Positions 1 to 8,803 of a stretch of DNA of 64,000 nucleotides are shown here, piece by piece. The notes under the pieces are model-generated. The model saw nothing but the letters and a program-made list of their open reading frames with translations, did not search any database and was not told where the DNA came from. This stretch comes from DASXMT01 sp963812965 (GTDB lineage: Bacteria > Actinomycetota > Acidimicrobiia > Acidimicrobiales > RAAP-2), in the NCBI GenBank assembly GCA_963812965.1, contig CAWEXG010000006.1, positions 62,001 to 126,000 on the forward strand. The letters are read 5' to 3'. Numbering within the stretch: position 1 is the stretch's first letter; each line of letters starts with the position of its first letter. The position numbers and the translations under genes are program-made.

Positions 1-365
1 ACCAGCTCGTACGCCCGCTCTTCCCGGTCGCGGTACGTCGTGTCGACCACGGCGCCGAACATTGCCATTGGACGGGAGGGGTCAATTGGAGAGTAAGTGG
101 AGATCGTTTGGAACATTCCTCCAAGGATCTTCATCCTCACGTTCCAGGGAACTGCCGACCAGTCATCCTTTCCGCCTTTCATGTCCTTCGCATGGAGCTC
201 AAAGTTCTCAGCGTTCAATCCGAGCGGCGCTAGTCGGTACGTGAGGCCCGATTCGATACGCTTCAGCAAGTGAGCAGCGTCGAGTTCGTGGATGGCAACC
301 CCGCCAAGGATGAAGGCCGGCGACGGGCTGTGGGTGCCCGACTCATCCAAAAACAAGAGATACAT
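1..365 (-). CDS. DUF3800 domain protein, N-terminal part (runs off left edge)
   Basis: The reverse strand has an open frame from an ATG at 365 to the window edge, giving about 121 residues. It opens with MYLLFLDESGTHS, the N-terminal strand and acidic motif (YxxFLDESG) typical of DUF3800 proteins, a family of unproven function often found in mobile and defence regions and thought to have an RNase H-like fold. GGAAGGGCGG lies just upstream of the ATG as a ribosome-binding site. A FELHAKDMKGG segment resembles the second conserved block of the family. The C-terminal half is outside the window, so completeness cannot be judged. The family call is from motif recognition only. Confidence 0.75.
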   Translation of the reverse strand, partial: MYLLFLDESGTHSPSPAFILGGVAIHELDAAHLLKRIESGLTYRLAPLGLNAENFELHAKDMKGGKDDWSAVPWNVRMKILGGMFQTISTYSPIDPSRPMAMFGAVVDTTYRDREERAYEL

Positions 366-403
366 TTCCGCCCTTCCGTCACTGAGGAACTTGGCCCAGA
401 AAG

Positions 404-433
404 GTCGAGTGCCGCCCTAGGGCGGCACTCGAC
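404..433. repeat. Perfect 30-bp palindrome
   Basis: GTCGAGTGCCGCCCT is followed directly by its exact reverse complement, with no spacer. It sits 38 bp upstream of the DUF3800 start. No T-tract follows on either strand, so it is not a classic terminator. It could be a dimeric operator, a cruciform site or a mobile-element remnant. Confidence 0.85.
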
Positions 434-684
434 ACGTTCTTTGGCAAAGTAGCCAGTAACCCAGAAGGTTACGGAGCCGCCAATACAGCCCTACTGGCCA
501 CGAGATCCAGTGTAGGAGCATCTTGCCATCCTTGACAAGCCCCCCTTGTCTGAAATTGTTCGCGAACGCCCAGGTCAGAGCTTTTCCACAGCCCTATTCA
601 CGGTGAATATTGCATCTCAAAAATGCTAGCGTTAGCGTTGTAGTAGTCGCCATATTTGACGAACAGAAGTAGATTTATCGTTGT

Positions 685-788
685 ACTCGTCAGATATAGC
701 GAGTTTCTGCTGGTTTGTGAGTATAGTGTGCTACAATTCGCCTTGTACGACGTATAAAGAACGTATTCGAGGTTAACTCGTCAGATAT
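685..788 (+). promoter_or_regulatory. Candidate hipBA operator: two 13-bp direct repeats
   Basis: ACTCGTCAGATAT occurs exactly at 685-697 and again at 776-788, the second copy overlapping the ribosome-binding region (TGAGGAG) of the HipB-HipA gene at 797. HipB-type antitoxins repress their own promoter by binding repeated sites, so these are plausible operators. The rest of 434-796 is AT-richer non-coding DNA with TACAAT at 732-737 as a possible -10; no gene was seen in it. Confidence 0.45.
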
Positions 789-796
789 GAGGAGTC

Positions 797-2472
797 ATGA
801 GGATAGATGAGCAGAACACAGATGCTGCTGTCCTGACCGAGCTGGGCGAACGCCTGGCCCGAACCCGACTCGAGCGCAACATCAGCCAGCAGGACCTGGC
901 CATCGAAGCCGGGGTGTCGAAGCGGACCGTGGAGCGTGTCGAAGCCGGAGCAGAGACGAAGCTCTCGAACTTCATCCGCTTGCTCCGGGCGCTCGGGCTC
1001 CTCGACCAGCTCGACCGGCTGGTGCCCGAACCGCTGCCCAGCCCCATCGAACGGCTGAAGCTGCAGGGCAGGCGTCGGCGTCGGGCCGCACCCGCAGCGA
1101 AGGCGGATAGCTCCACGTCGAGCACGTGGACGTGGGGTGACGGTGGCGTCGGCAGTAACGGCGACGCCGTGAGCACGGTGGCGTCGGTGCGCCTGTGGGG
1201 ACGGACCATCGGGGCGGTCGTGCTGGAGGACAGCAGCGACACAGCGGTCTTCCAGTACGACCCGGCCTTCGTCCGAAGCGGCATCCAGGTCTCGCCGATC
1301 ACCATGGCGCTCCGGACGGAGCCCTACGCCTTCCCCGCACTCGCACAGGAGACCTTTCGTGGGCTGCCAGGCCTGCTGGCCGACTCGTTGCCCGACAGGT
1401 ACGGCAACGCGTTGATCGACACATGGCTGGCTTCCGAAGGCCGCACCCCGGCGAGCTTCAACGCGGTTGAACGGCTCTGCTACGTCGGCACGCGCGGCAT
1501 GGGGGCGCTCGAATTCGCCCCCGCCATCGGGCCTGGGCCGTCCGATGGCGGTGACATTCGGATCGACAGCCTGGTGGTGCTCGCATCCCAGGTCCTGACC
1601 CAACGCGCTGATCTTGTCGCCTCACTCGACGACGCCGGTAAGGAGGAGGCGCTCAAAGACATCCTGCGAGTCGGGACCTCGGCCGGCGGAGCCCGGGCCA
1701 AGGCGGTGATCGCCTGGAACCCGACCACCCATGCCGTCCGGTCGGGCCAGGTCGATGCCGGAGCGGGCTTTGAGCACTGGATCCTGAAGTTCGACGGCGT
1801 CAGCGGCAACCGGGACAAGGGCTTCGACCAGCCGCAGGGGTACGGGGCCATCGAGTACGCCTACGCCACCATGGCCCGTGCCGCCGGCATCACGATGACC
1901 GAGTGCCGCCTGTTGGAGGAGAACAGCCGTCGGCACTTCATGACCCGTCGCTTCGACCGACCCGGTGGCGGACGCGAAGCTGCACATGCAGTCGCTCGGA
2001 GCACTGGCCCACTACGACTTCAACCAAGCGGGCGCCTACTCGTACGAGCAGGCATTGCTGGTGATCCGTCAGCTCGATCTGTCCATGGACGCCGTGGAGC
2101 AGCAGTTCCGGCGGATGGCGTTCAACGTCGTCGCTCGCAACCAGGACGACCACGTGAAGAACATCGCCTTCCTGATGGACCAGGGCGGCCGCTGGAGCCT
2201 GTCCCCCGCGTTCGACATGACCTACGCGTACTCCCCGAACGGGCTGTGGACCAATCAGCACCAGATGTCGCTGAACGGAAAACGAGACGGATTCACCCTC
2301 GAGGACTTCCGGAGCTGCGCCGAGAGCATCTCGATGAAGCGCGGACGGGCCGAGGAGATCGTCGGTGAGGTGCACGATGCCGTGGCGGGGCTGGCGGACC
2401 TTCGCCGAGGAGGCCGCCGTGCCGGAGCAAGACGCCGAGCGGATCGGGCGTACCCATCGGCTCGACCTGTAG
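797..2472 (+). pseudogene. Fused HipB-HipA toxin-antitoxin protein, two frameshifts
   Basis: The reading starts at an ATG preceded by TGAGGAG. Residues about 10-75 form an XRE-type helix-turn-helix (ISQQDLAIEAGVSKRTVERV). After a basic linker, a HipA kinase begins near residue 130 (N-terminal domain, then a P-loop-like VGTSAGGARAKA). The frame breaks near 1962, where HFMTRRFDR should run into AKLHMQSLGALAHYDFN in the next frame. It breaks again near 2390, before the C-terminal WRTFAEEAA...RLDL, which ends at the TAG at 2470-2472. Catalytic motifs NQDDHVKN and FDMTY are kept. HipA kinases phosphorylate translation factors such as glutamyl-tRNA synthetase; HipB neutralises and represses. Both breaks fit a single inserted base in a G/C run, so they may be sequence errors. 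HipB and HipA as one polypeptide is unusual; they are normally separate genes. Confidence 0.8.
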
Positions 2473-2831
2473 CTGCCGTGATCAGGTCGGCGGGCTGGTG
2501 CTCCTCGGCTCGTCCCGGCGATCGAACGGGCAAGCGAACGGAATCCATGATCATGCGCGGGGTCGTGAACATTTCTACCCCGTTGGTTCCGAAGGAACTA
2601 GTGCCGTGTTCGGTAACGTTTGCTCTATCTACGGCAAGTCATGGTTCGTTCCTAGCAAGGACGAGGACGCAGACGTAGGAGCTACGGCGAGGACGATACC
2701 TCTTCACATCCAATCCAAAAGGTCGAGGAAAACCCATGAGCGAATGAGCGATAGGTCTGAGGCTGTCGCAGTTTCCGAGTGTCAACCCACTCCCTGAGCG
2801 GCCCCAGCCAAAACAACAGGAATGTGATCGC
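2473..2831. other. Intergenic region without a recognisable gene
   Basis: Between hipA and the next minus-strand gene no frame shows a recognisable protein. The only structure seen is a dispersed repeat at 2642-2693, listed separately. Confidence 0.6.
2642..2693. repeat. Dispersed ~52-bp repeat, copy 1
   Basis: The stretch beginning GGTTCGTTCCTAGCAAGGAC and containing GAGGACGCAGA matches 57941-57995 at roughly 80 percent by eye. Both copies are outside recognisable genes. Function unknown. Confidence 0.6.
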
Positions 2832-3050
2832 CTACGCGGCGTTCGGCGATCGCTCCAGAAGGTCCACCGGCAGCGAGACTGCCTCAATCAATGGATCATC
2901 ATCGTCCCCCTGCAGCTCGACTTCGACCCGAGCAAATTGATTCCCAGGCGGGCCAAAGAGGCTGAGTACGGTGCCCCTGACATCTTCCAATCCCCACGGG
3001 ACAAGTACTCGGTCACCTGGCTTGAACGTTGGCATCGTCATCCACTCCAC
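2832..3050 (-). CDS. Small beta-rich (SH3/KOW-like) protein partnered with HEPN protein
   Basis: This 72-residue product has the pattern FKPGDRVLVPWG...GTVLSLFGPPG..FARVEVEL, resembling a small SH3/KOW-like barrel with the GDRV turn seen in nucleic-acid-binding folds. I do not recognise a named family. It overlaps the upstream HEPN gene (3038-3661) by 13 bp on the same strand, so the two are almost certainly translationally coupled. The overlap and the small size suggest a regulatory partner or antitoxin, which is inference from layout only. Confidence 0.6.
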   Translation of the reverse strand: MEWMTMPTFKPGDRVLVPWGLEDVRGTVLSLFGPPGNQFARVEVELQGDDDDPLIEAVSLPVDLLERSPNAA

Positions 3051-3661
3051 GGATCAACGGCCGGAAAGAGGCCAATTAAATGATCCCACATCACCCGATC
3101 GAGCGCACGGGCATGCCTACCGAGGACTGCTTGGGAAGCTCTGACGTAGCCGATCGTGGGACGTACGCCGGACCGTGAGAGCGCTAACAGCTTGTCCTGA
3201 TCGTCGTGAGCCAGTGCATTGCGCAGGTCCACCAGATCCTTCAGCGCGGCGGCGTCGGTGGCGTGGCGTGGGTTTTTGGAATCAAGCTGGGAACCGAGTT
3301 TTGGGATACCGAGGCGGCCTGCGTCCCTCTTGATGGCGTCGAGGTGGGGGTTTCCCCGATCAATCAGGCGGTCCCGCGTTGCGGCAGAAATCAACTGGGC
3401 CTGATACTGGAAAGAACAACCAGAACTCCTGACCATCCTGATGGTCGCGAGATCAAGCAAGTCGCGGACAAAGCCCTGGAATTCGGTCACGACTCGAAGG
3501 ACGAGCGCCTCGTTGAGCTGCTGAGTCCCGGCCTTCGGTGGGCGGCCAGAACCAGGTCCGACGTTGCCGACAAGCGAGTGAGCTCGCAGTAACTCATCAA
3601 CATTGGCACGTCGCAACGCATGCCATTCTGCAAACGCTGGAGACTTACGGTAAATCGGCAC
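3038..3661 (-). CDS. HEPN-domain protein with RNase-type RxxxxH motif
   Basis: The 207-residue product is mainly helical. It carries LVDLRNALAHDD near residue 145, matching the R-x4-H signature of HEPN ribonucleases (RNALAH). The N-terminal half (AFAEWHALRRANVDELLRAH) resembles the MAE_28990/MAE_18760-type HEPN proteins found in defence and toxin loci. The start is a GTG at 3661. The gene is followed, with a 13-bp overlap, by a small beta-rich protein, giving a two-gene module. The role as an RNA-cleaving toxin or abortive-infection effector is inferred from the motif. The distal gene being the antitoxin is a guess. Confidence 0.65.
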   Translation of the reverse strand: MPIYRKSPAFAEWHALRRANVDELLRAHSLVGNVGPGSGRPPKAGTQQLNEALVLRVVTEFQGFVRDLLDLATIRMVRSSGCSFQYQAQLISAATRDRLIDRGNPHLDAIKRDAGRLGIPKLGSQLDSKNPRHATDAAALKDLVDLRNALAHDDQDKLLALSRSGVRPTIGYVRASQAVLGRHARALDRVMWDHLIGLFPAVDPWSG

Positions 3662-3770
3662 CGCGACGAGTAGAGCACATGGTCGTTACGCTCTATCTCT
3701 GCAGTATTCGACGGCAGGGTCCGCCGCACCCTGGTTCCAGAGGAGCAGACTCTCTGCCGCACTGTTCCAC

Positions 3771-3822
3771 GTATCCGTGTCAGTGCGTATCCGTGTCAGG
3801 TGCGTATCCGTGTCAGTGTCCG
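3771..3822. repeat. Short tandem repeat abutting the sortase stop codon
   Basis: GTATCCGTGTCAG(G)TGC is repeated three times in tandem (3771-3786, 3787-3803, 3804-3818), ending right at the sortase stop (3823-3825). It is one of several short tandem arrays in this window that sit at gene 3' ends. Confidence 0.85.
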
Positions 3823-4737
3823 TCAGTAGCCTGCCGGCAACAGCGGGTTCAGCGCTCCGAAGAAGAAGAACAGCAGTACCAACAGTCCCACCGCTCCGAT
3901 GGGCAGCGTCCACCACTTGCGAACCCGCCGGTAGAGCAGCCACACGGCCAGGGCGAAGACCGCACACCCGATGCCCCACAGGATGGCAGCACCCACACCG
4001 CCACCGCTCCCGGTGAGAGAGTCGTTGGCGGTATTGCTCTTCGACGAGCCTGTTTGAGCGGGGTGTTTCACCGGTGCGGCAGCCACTGCCGGGGAGACCA
4101 ACGCCGCCGTGACCACCAAGCGGGTCGACGCGCTGAAACGGGGGTTGCAGGTGGTCAGGGTGAGCGTCGGCGTCGGCGTCGGGTTCAGCACGTTCGAATC
4201 GCTCGGGTCCACCACCAACGGTGGTCCGGTCACCTGGTACTGGAACCGACCCTGGATGGTGGTGACGTAGATGGAGTCACCGGTGGTGACCTCGTTGAGG
4301 TTGTAGAAGGGGGCGGCGTAGGTCGTCCTGTGGCCGGCAAAGGCGGCGTTGCCGGCGTTCCCCGGGAGTGCGGTGCCCACGTAGTGTCCTGGCCCCCGCT
4401 CCAGATCTGGCGCATCGGTCCCCTGGACGGCGATGTAGTCGATGCCGATCTTCGGGATGTCGATGATGGCTACCGGCTCCCCGCTGGCTGCCTGGACTGC
4501 GGTGGGCTGTTCGCCCTTGAGCGGGGCCACCGTCGGGGTGTCAGGCGTCGTGCCCTTCGTCGACGTCGGGACGTGATGGGAACGTAGCTCCTTGTCGAAC
4601 TGCTGACGAAGGGCGTTCTGGTGACTGTCCGTGGTCAGCCCCGTACCCCACAGCTCGTAGGCAACGAAGAGCATCACCAGGACTCCAGCCGCAAGCAGGG
4701 CAATCCCCACGGAACGTAAGACCCGGCGGATGCTCAT
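3823..4737 (-). CDS. Class E-type sortase
   Basis: The 304-residue product has an N-terminal membrane anchor (about residues 8-30), an extracytoplasmic linker, then a sortase domain at about 85-210. Catalytic His is in AGHRTTYAAPFYNL, Cys in LTLTTCNPRFSASTRLVV, and the conserved Arg is in the same block (STR). TLTTCxPxxS matches class E sortases of high-GC Gram-positives, which attach LAxTG-type proteins to peptidoglycan. The C-terminus is unusual: after the domain there are two further hydrophobic segments separated by a basic RRVRKWW stretch. No protein in this window ends in a clear LPxTG/LAxTG sorting signal, so its substrates lie elsewhere or are non-canonical. Confidence 0.88.
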   Translation of the reverse strand: MSIRRVLRSVGIALLAAGVLVMLFVAYELWGTGLTTDSHQNALRQQFDKELRSHHVPTSTKGTTPDTPTVAPLKGEQPTAVQAASGEPVAIIDIPKIGIDYIAVQGTDAPDLERGPGHYVGTALPGNAGNAAFAGHRTTYAAPFYNLNEVTTGDSIYVTTIQGRFQYQVTGPPLVVDPSDSNVLNPTPTPTLTLTTCNPRFSASTRLVVTAALVSPAVAAAPVKHPAQTGSSKSNTANDSLTGSGGGVGAAILWGIGCAVFALAVWLLYRRVRKWWTLPIGAVGLLVLLFFFFGALNPLLPAGY

Positions 4738-4821
4738 CGGGGAAAGAGTACTGGTCTGATCGCACCGACGTGGGTCGTTGCCCTCGAGCCAGACATGGCC
4801 AGCAACCGGTCCGCCACCCTT

Positions 4822-5307
4822 CTAGAGCTCTCGCTCGTAGACGTACATGACCGGCCCATCAGGTCGACTCTCACGGTTGGTGAAGCCGAGGCTCTCGTAG
4901 AGCTTCCGAGCGACGGAGTCATTCTCGCTGGTGCCCAGGTCCATACGGTCTGCACCGATGCTTCGGGCCTCTTCGATCGCTGCCTCCAACAAGGCCCGCC
5001 CGAGCCCCTGGCCACGCCGCTGAGGAGTGACGTAAAGCTCGGCCAAGTAGCACTCCAAGGCCTGAGTCCAGAGCGCTGGGCGAAACCGCAGCACTGCCAA
5101 GCCGTCCGGTCCATCCCCCCCGAGCACGACCACGGTCTCGGTCTCGGCAGCGGCGAGGAGCAGCCGAATACGCTCGGCCAGCACGGTAGGGCCTGGCGTC
5201 GGCTCGTCGAACTCCCGGTTGAAGTCGTGGAGTAGCTGACCGATCGACTCGGCATCCGGGTTGCCAGCGAGACGGACAACGTGGTGACGGTCCGCTCCCT
5301 CGCCCAT
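4822..5307 (-). CDS. GNAT family N-acetyltransferase
   Basis: The 161-residue product has the GNAT acetyl-CoA-binding motif A, YVTPQRRGQGLGRALLEAA (Q/RxxGxG/A), followed by the motif B helix NDSVARKLYESLGF. Length is normal for a single-domain GNAT. The substrate cannot be told from sequence. It starts at an ATG at 5307 and is separated from the divergent VOC gene by under 100 bp. Confidence 0.88.
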   Translation of the reverse strand: MGEGADRHHVVRLAGNPDAESIGQLLHDFNREFDEPTPGPTVLAERIRLLLAAAETETVVVLGGDGPDGLAVLRFRPALWTQALECYLAELYVTPQRRGQGLGRALLEAAIEEARSIGADRMDLGTSENDSVARKLYESLGFTNRESRPDGPVMYVYEREL

Positions 5308-5393
5308 ACGCCCTCACCCTACCGTTCAGCGGAGAAGCCCCGTCGATCCGCCTGACGTACGGTGTGGTGACCCCAACCACGAGGAGGTTCACC

Positions 5394-5804
5394 GTGATCA
5401 CCGGTATCTCGATTGTGACGGTCTGGGTGCTCGATCAGGACTCGGCCAAGGAGTTCTACACGAAGCAGCTCGGCTGCGAGCTGACCAACGACCTCGTCAT
5501 GGACAACGGGATGCGCTGGTTGACGGTACGCCCCGAGGGCAGCACCGGCCAAGAGCTGTTGTTGATGGATCCCGCCCATTCGATGCTCGACGCCGAGACC
5601 GCCGAGCAGGTCCGCAGCCTGGTGGCCAAAGGTGCGCTCAGCCCCGGGGTGATGGCGACCACCGACTGCCGAGCCGACCACGATGTGCTGGTCCGCCGGG
5701 GTGCCGAGTTCACCCAGCCTCCGGCCGAGCGCCCTTACGGGACCGAGGCGATCCTGCGCGACGACTCGGGAAACTGGTTCAGCTTCACCCAGCGCGCCGT
5801 CTGA
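5394..5804 (+). CDS. VOC-family (glyoxalase/bleomycin-resistance fold) protein
   Basis: A 136-residue single-domain VOC protein: ISIVTVWVLDQDSAKEFYTKQLG opens the first beta-alpha-beta module and DDSGNWFSFTQR closes the second. The start is taken as the GTG at 5394 because GAGGAGG lies at 5381-5387, rather than an in-frame codon 30 bp upstream. Members bind metals and catalyse isomerisation, epoxide opening or dioxygenation, or sequester drugs; the specific role here is unknown. Confidence 0.85.
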   Translation: MITGISIVTVWVLDQDSAKEFYTKQLGCELTNDLVMDNGMRWLTVRPEGSTGQELLLMDPAHSMLDAETAEQVRSLVAKGALSPGVMATTDCRADHDVLVRRGAEFTQPPAERPYGTEAILRDDSGNWFSFTQRAV

Positions 5805-5950
5805 AGGCGCGTCGGGCTTGGGGCCAGGAGTGGCCTGGGTGCGATGTGCGCGGTCGCAGTGCCCGAGGCGGCTGTGGTGGTGGCCGGGGGTGGGTCGCGG
5901 TGCCCGAGGCGTGTGCCGGGGCGTGTGCCCGGGGCGTGTGCCCGGGGCGC

Positions 5951-6733
5951 TTACTGACTGGGGGCCGTGCGCAGCCTGAACTGGGCACCGGCGGGGTCCG
6001 CCACCGTGGCGATGCGACCGTAGGGGGTGTCCTCAGCGTCCATCACGACCGAGCCACCGAGGGTCTTCACCTTGGCGATGCTGGCGTCAGCGTCGTCGAC
6101 CTCCCAGTAGATGGCCCAATAAGGAGGTACGTCCTTAGGGAGGAAGGCCGTGGCATCCATGATCCCGGCCAGCTCATCCTCTCCGCTGGGATCCCGCATG
6201 GTGGTGTAACGGAATTCGTCGCTGTCACCGACAACGTTGGTATCCCAGTGGAACACCGTGCGATAGAAGTCGACGGCGGCCGCGTGATCTCGGGTGTGCA
6301 GCTCGAACCAGCTCGGAGCACCATGTTCGTTGAGGACGGTGAACCCCGGGAACGTCTGGGCCTCCCACGCACCGAGGTTGGCGCCCGTCGGGTCGATGAG
6401 CACTGTCTGGGTACCAAGGTCCCCGACCTCCATGGCAGGACTGATGATCTGAGCACCCTTGGCCCCGGCCTCTTCCACGGTCTTCGTGATGTCGTCGGTG
6501 GCCAGATAGATCTTCCACGTGTCGTTGGCGGGCATGTCACCCATGTCGCCCATGCAGCCGGCGGTCTCGACACCATCACGGTTGAAGATGAAGTAACCGC
6601 CGAACTCGGGGTTTGGTTCGGTGGCCTCCCACCCAAAGAGCTCGCTGTAGAACCTACGGCTGCCTTCGACGTCGGAGGTCCACAGATCGGCCCAGCACGG
6701 CGATCCAACAGGGGCAGTGTCTCGAGTAGGCAT
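5951..6733 (-). CDS. Tandem VOC-domain protein (CFP32-like)
   Basis: The 260-residue product contains two VOC modules: PCWADLWTSDVEGSRRFYSELFGWEA (first, written here as its outline only) and SWFELHTRDHAAAVDFYRTVF (second, from about residue 140). Its two-module layout and length match the actinobacterial CFP32-like hydroxylase/glyoxalase group. AAGGAG precedes the ATG at 6733. The 5805-5950 gap to the convergent VOC gene is G-rich with repeats of GTGCCCGGGGC and no gene. Substrate unknown. Confidence 0.85.
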   Translation of the reverse strand: MPTRDTAPVGSPCWADLWTSDVEGSRRFYSELFGWEATEPNPEFGGYFIFNRDGVETAGCMGDMGDMPANDTWKIYLATDDITKTVEEAGAKGAQIISPAMEVGDLGTQTVLIDPTGANLGAWEAQTFPGFTVLNEHGAPSWFELHTRDHAAAVDFYRTVFHWDTNVVGDSDEFRYTTMRDPSGEDELAGIMDATAFLPKDVPPYWAIYWEVDDADASIAKVKTLGGSVVMDAEDTPYGRIATVADPAGAQFRLRTAPSQ

Positions 6734-6946
6734 GGTCGCTCCTTCTTGATCGTGTAAAACCAGTCAATCACTTCGACGGAGCCGGGGCTCAGAAGTCATC
6801 GGTGCTATCCGTCCAGCGGCAGTCGGCGGGTTTGTCAGCCCCTACATTGCCCCCGAGGGACGAACCTGTATTCAATCGTGTACCCGTTACGCAGGGCCAC
6901 ATACACAACCTCGCTTCATCCCGAGAACGGTCACCAAACAGGTCCC

Positions 6947-6974
6947 GTGTTGCGTTATGCTCATTATGCAACAC
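6947..6974 (+). promoter_or_regulatory. Candidate BrnTA operator (inverted repeat)
   Basis: GTGTTGC (6947-6953) and GCAACAC (6968-6974) form an inverted repeat enclosing two copies of TTATGC. It lies 26 bp upstream of the toxin start, where an autoregulatory site of a BrnA-type antitoxin would be expected. Confidence 0.45.
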
Positions 6975-6999
6975 AACCTACTAAAGGCGGAGTTAGAGG

Positions 7000-7242
7000 G
7001 TGATCTTCGATGGCATCGAGTGGGACGAACAGAACCTGGAGCACGCCTGTCGTCGACTCACCCCAGTCGAGATCGAGCAAGTCATCGTCAATGCGAACAG
7101 CTATCGCCCCCATCGACATCATTCCGACCGCGTCCTGTTCCGCGGCTACACCGATGGCGGCAAGTACGTGACCGTCGTCGCCCGTTACGACGCCGGCCGC
7201 CGTACTGTCCGTCCGATCACCGCATGGGAGGATCAGCCATGA
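7000..7242 (+). CDS. BrnT-family toxin
   Basis: An 80-residue product from a GTG start reads MIFDGIEWDEQNLEH...TDGGKYVTVVARYD...RPITAWE. This is the outline of BrnT (opening FxWDExxxxH; later VxVxxxxxxxxxRxIxA), a RelE-fold ribonuclease toxin. It is slightly shorter than typical BrnT (about 90). Its stop overlaps the start of the antitoxin gene in an ATGA arrangement at 7239-7242, as expected for a coupled toxin-antitoxin operon in toxin-first order. Confidence 0.75.
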   Translation: MIFDGIEWDEQNLEHACRRLTPVEIEQVIVNANSYRPHRHHSDRVLFRGYTDGGKYVTVVARYDAGRRTVRPITAWEDQP

Positions 7243-7556
7243 ACGAGCCAGAACCCACCGCAAACGACGCCGAACTGGCCGAGTACTACGACCAACACCG
7301 TGATTTGGCCGAGTGGGACGAACCACGGCCGCTCCAGAAACCTGAGCGGTTGGACGTGACCCTCTCAGTACGGTTCACATCTTCCGAAATTGCTCATATT
7401 CGCGATCGAGCCGAAGCTGCCGGGCTCAAACCCACCTCTTATATCCGCCACTGCGCACTTGCTGCCGAGCAAACGCCGATCGACCGTGGTGGTCTTTCGC
7501 GCGCTGTGGCGGCACTCTCACACGATCTCGATGAGCTCCGCCGTGCTGCCGGCTGA
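7239..7556 (+). CDS. BrnA-like / ribbon-helix-helix antitoxin
   Basis: The 105-residue product begins at the ATG overlapping the brnT stop. An acidic N-terminal half (EYYDQHRDLAEWDEP) is the likely toxin-binding tail. LDVTLSVRFTSSEIAHIRDRA then starts a ribbon-helix-helix DNA-binding domain (strand then two helices, with GLKPTSYIRHCAL as the second helix). It would neutralise the upstream BrnT-like toxin and repress the operon through the inverted repeat at 6947-6974. Partner assignment rests on overlap and fold. Confidence 0.75.
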   Translation: MNEPEPTANDAELAEYYDQHRDLAEWDEPRPLQKPERLDVTLSVRFTSSEIAHIRDRAEAAGLKPTSYIRHCALAAEQTPIDRGGLSRAVAALSHDLDELRRAAG

Positions 7557-7641
7557 AACGCACGGCAACGGCTGAGGCCGGGTTGACATCCTTGGCATGA
7601 GGGCCATCGGCGCAGTTCGAACGGGTCGGTTACCGTCGTGT

Positions 7642-8789
7642 ATGCGAGTTTTAGTGCTTGGCGCTGGTTTCGGTGGGTTGGAGTTATCGACGAGGTTGTC
7701 CGATCAGTTCGGCGAGGAGCTCGACGTCGTCCTGATCGACCAGGCCGAGGGCTTCATCTTCGGGTTCTCGAAGCTCGACGTCATGTTCGGGAAGAGACTG
7801 CCCTCCGATGTGTTCCATCCCTACCGTGACCTCAACAAGCCCGGGCTGCGGTTCGTCCAGACGACCATCCGTTCGATCGATCCTGCGGCCAAACACGTCG
7901 AGACCGACGCGGGTCGTCTTCGACGCCGACATACTGGTTGTGGCGCTGGGGGCCGATCTGGACCCATCAGCCACTCCGGGGCTACTCGAAGCGGGCCACG
8001 AGTTCTACACCGTGCCCGGAGCGTTCGCCGTTCGTGACGTTCTGTCGAGCTTCGCCGGCGGTCATGTCATCGTCGGTGTGACCTCGACACCGTTCAAGTG
8101 CCCGCCCGCTCCGAGCGAGACCGCCTTGTTACTGCACGACTACCTCACGCAAGCGAGGGATTCGCGACAGCTCGACGATCTCTCTCGTGATGCCCTTGGG
8201 TGTTCCCATCCCACCATCACCGGCCGCTTCAGAGGCGCTCCTCGTCGCCTTTGGGGAACGGGGAATCAGTTGGCACCCCGAACGGTCTGTCCGCAGCCTC
8301 GACCCCGACCGGAAGTTGGCCGTGCTCAGTGACGGCACCGAGATGGCCTACGACCTCTTCCTGGGCGTACCGGTGCACAAGGTCCCCGACGTGGTCGAAG
8401 AGTCGGGGTTGGCGGTCGACGGGTGGATCCCGGTGGACCCACGGACGTTGGAGACGTCGTTTCCCGATGTCTATGCCGTGGGCGACGTCACGAGCGTGGG
8501 AACCCCGAAAGCGGGTGTCTTCTCCGAAGGACAGGCTTTAGTGGTGGCCGAACAGATCATCTCCCGAGTACGTGGCGATACGGCACCCGCGACGTACAAC
8601 GGCCAGGGAACGTGCTATCTCGAGTTCGGTCACGACCTCGTCGCTCGGGTCAGTGTCACCTTCTTGGCCGGGCAGCCGCCAGCCGGGGAGCTCGAAGGGC
8701 CATCGCAGGCGATCGCCGTCGACAAGGGCGAGTTCGGCAACAGTCGCATCCAACGCTGGTTCGATCGCGCCTGGACCCTGAGCTCCTGA
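7642..8789 (+). pseudogene. FAD/NAD(P)-dependent oxidoreductase (SQR/NDH-2-like), two frameshifts
   Basis: Three consecutive frames spell one protein of about 381 residues. The first (from ATG 7642) has the FAD-binding MRVLVLGAGFGGLELSTRL. The second, entered near 7915, has VVFDADILVVALGADLDP. The third, entered near 8185, has MPLGVPIPPSPAASEALL and the C-terminal FAD motif VYAVGDVTSVGTPKAGVF. Layout matches sulfide:quinone reductase and type II NADH dehydrogenase-like flavoproteins. Both breaks are explained by one extra base each with no residues lost, so error is at least as likely as decay. A close match to characterised SQRs was not established; the electron donor is unknown. Confidence 0.75.
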
Positions 8790-8803
8790 CAGGCGGAAAA
8801 CGG

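Noticed and set aside
773..1603. Long minus-strand open frame opposite hipBA
   Set aside because: Antisense shadow of a high-GC gene; no family features, and the plus strand encodes recognisable HipB/HipA.
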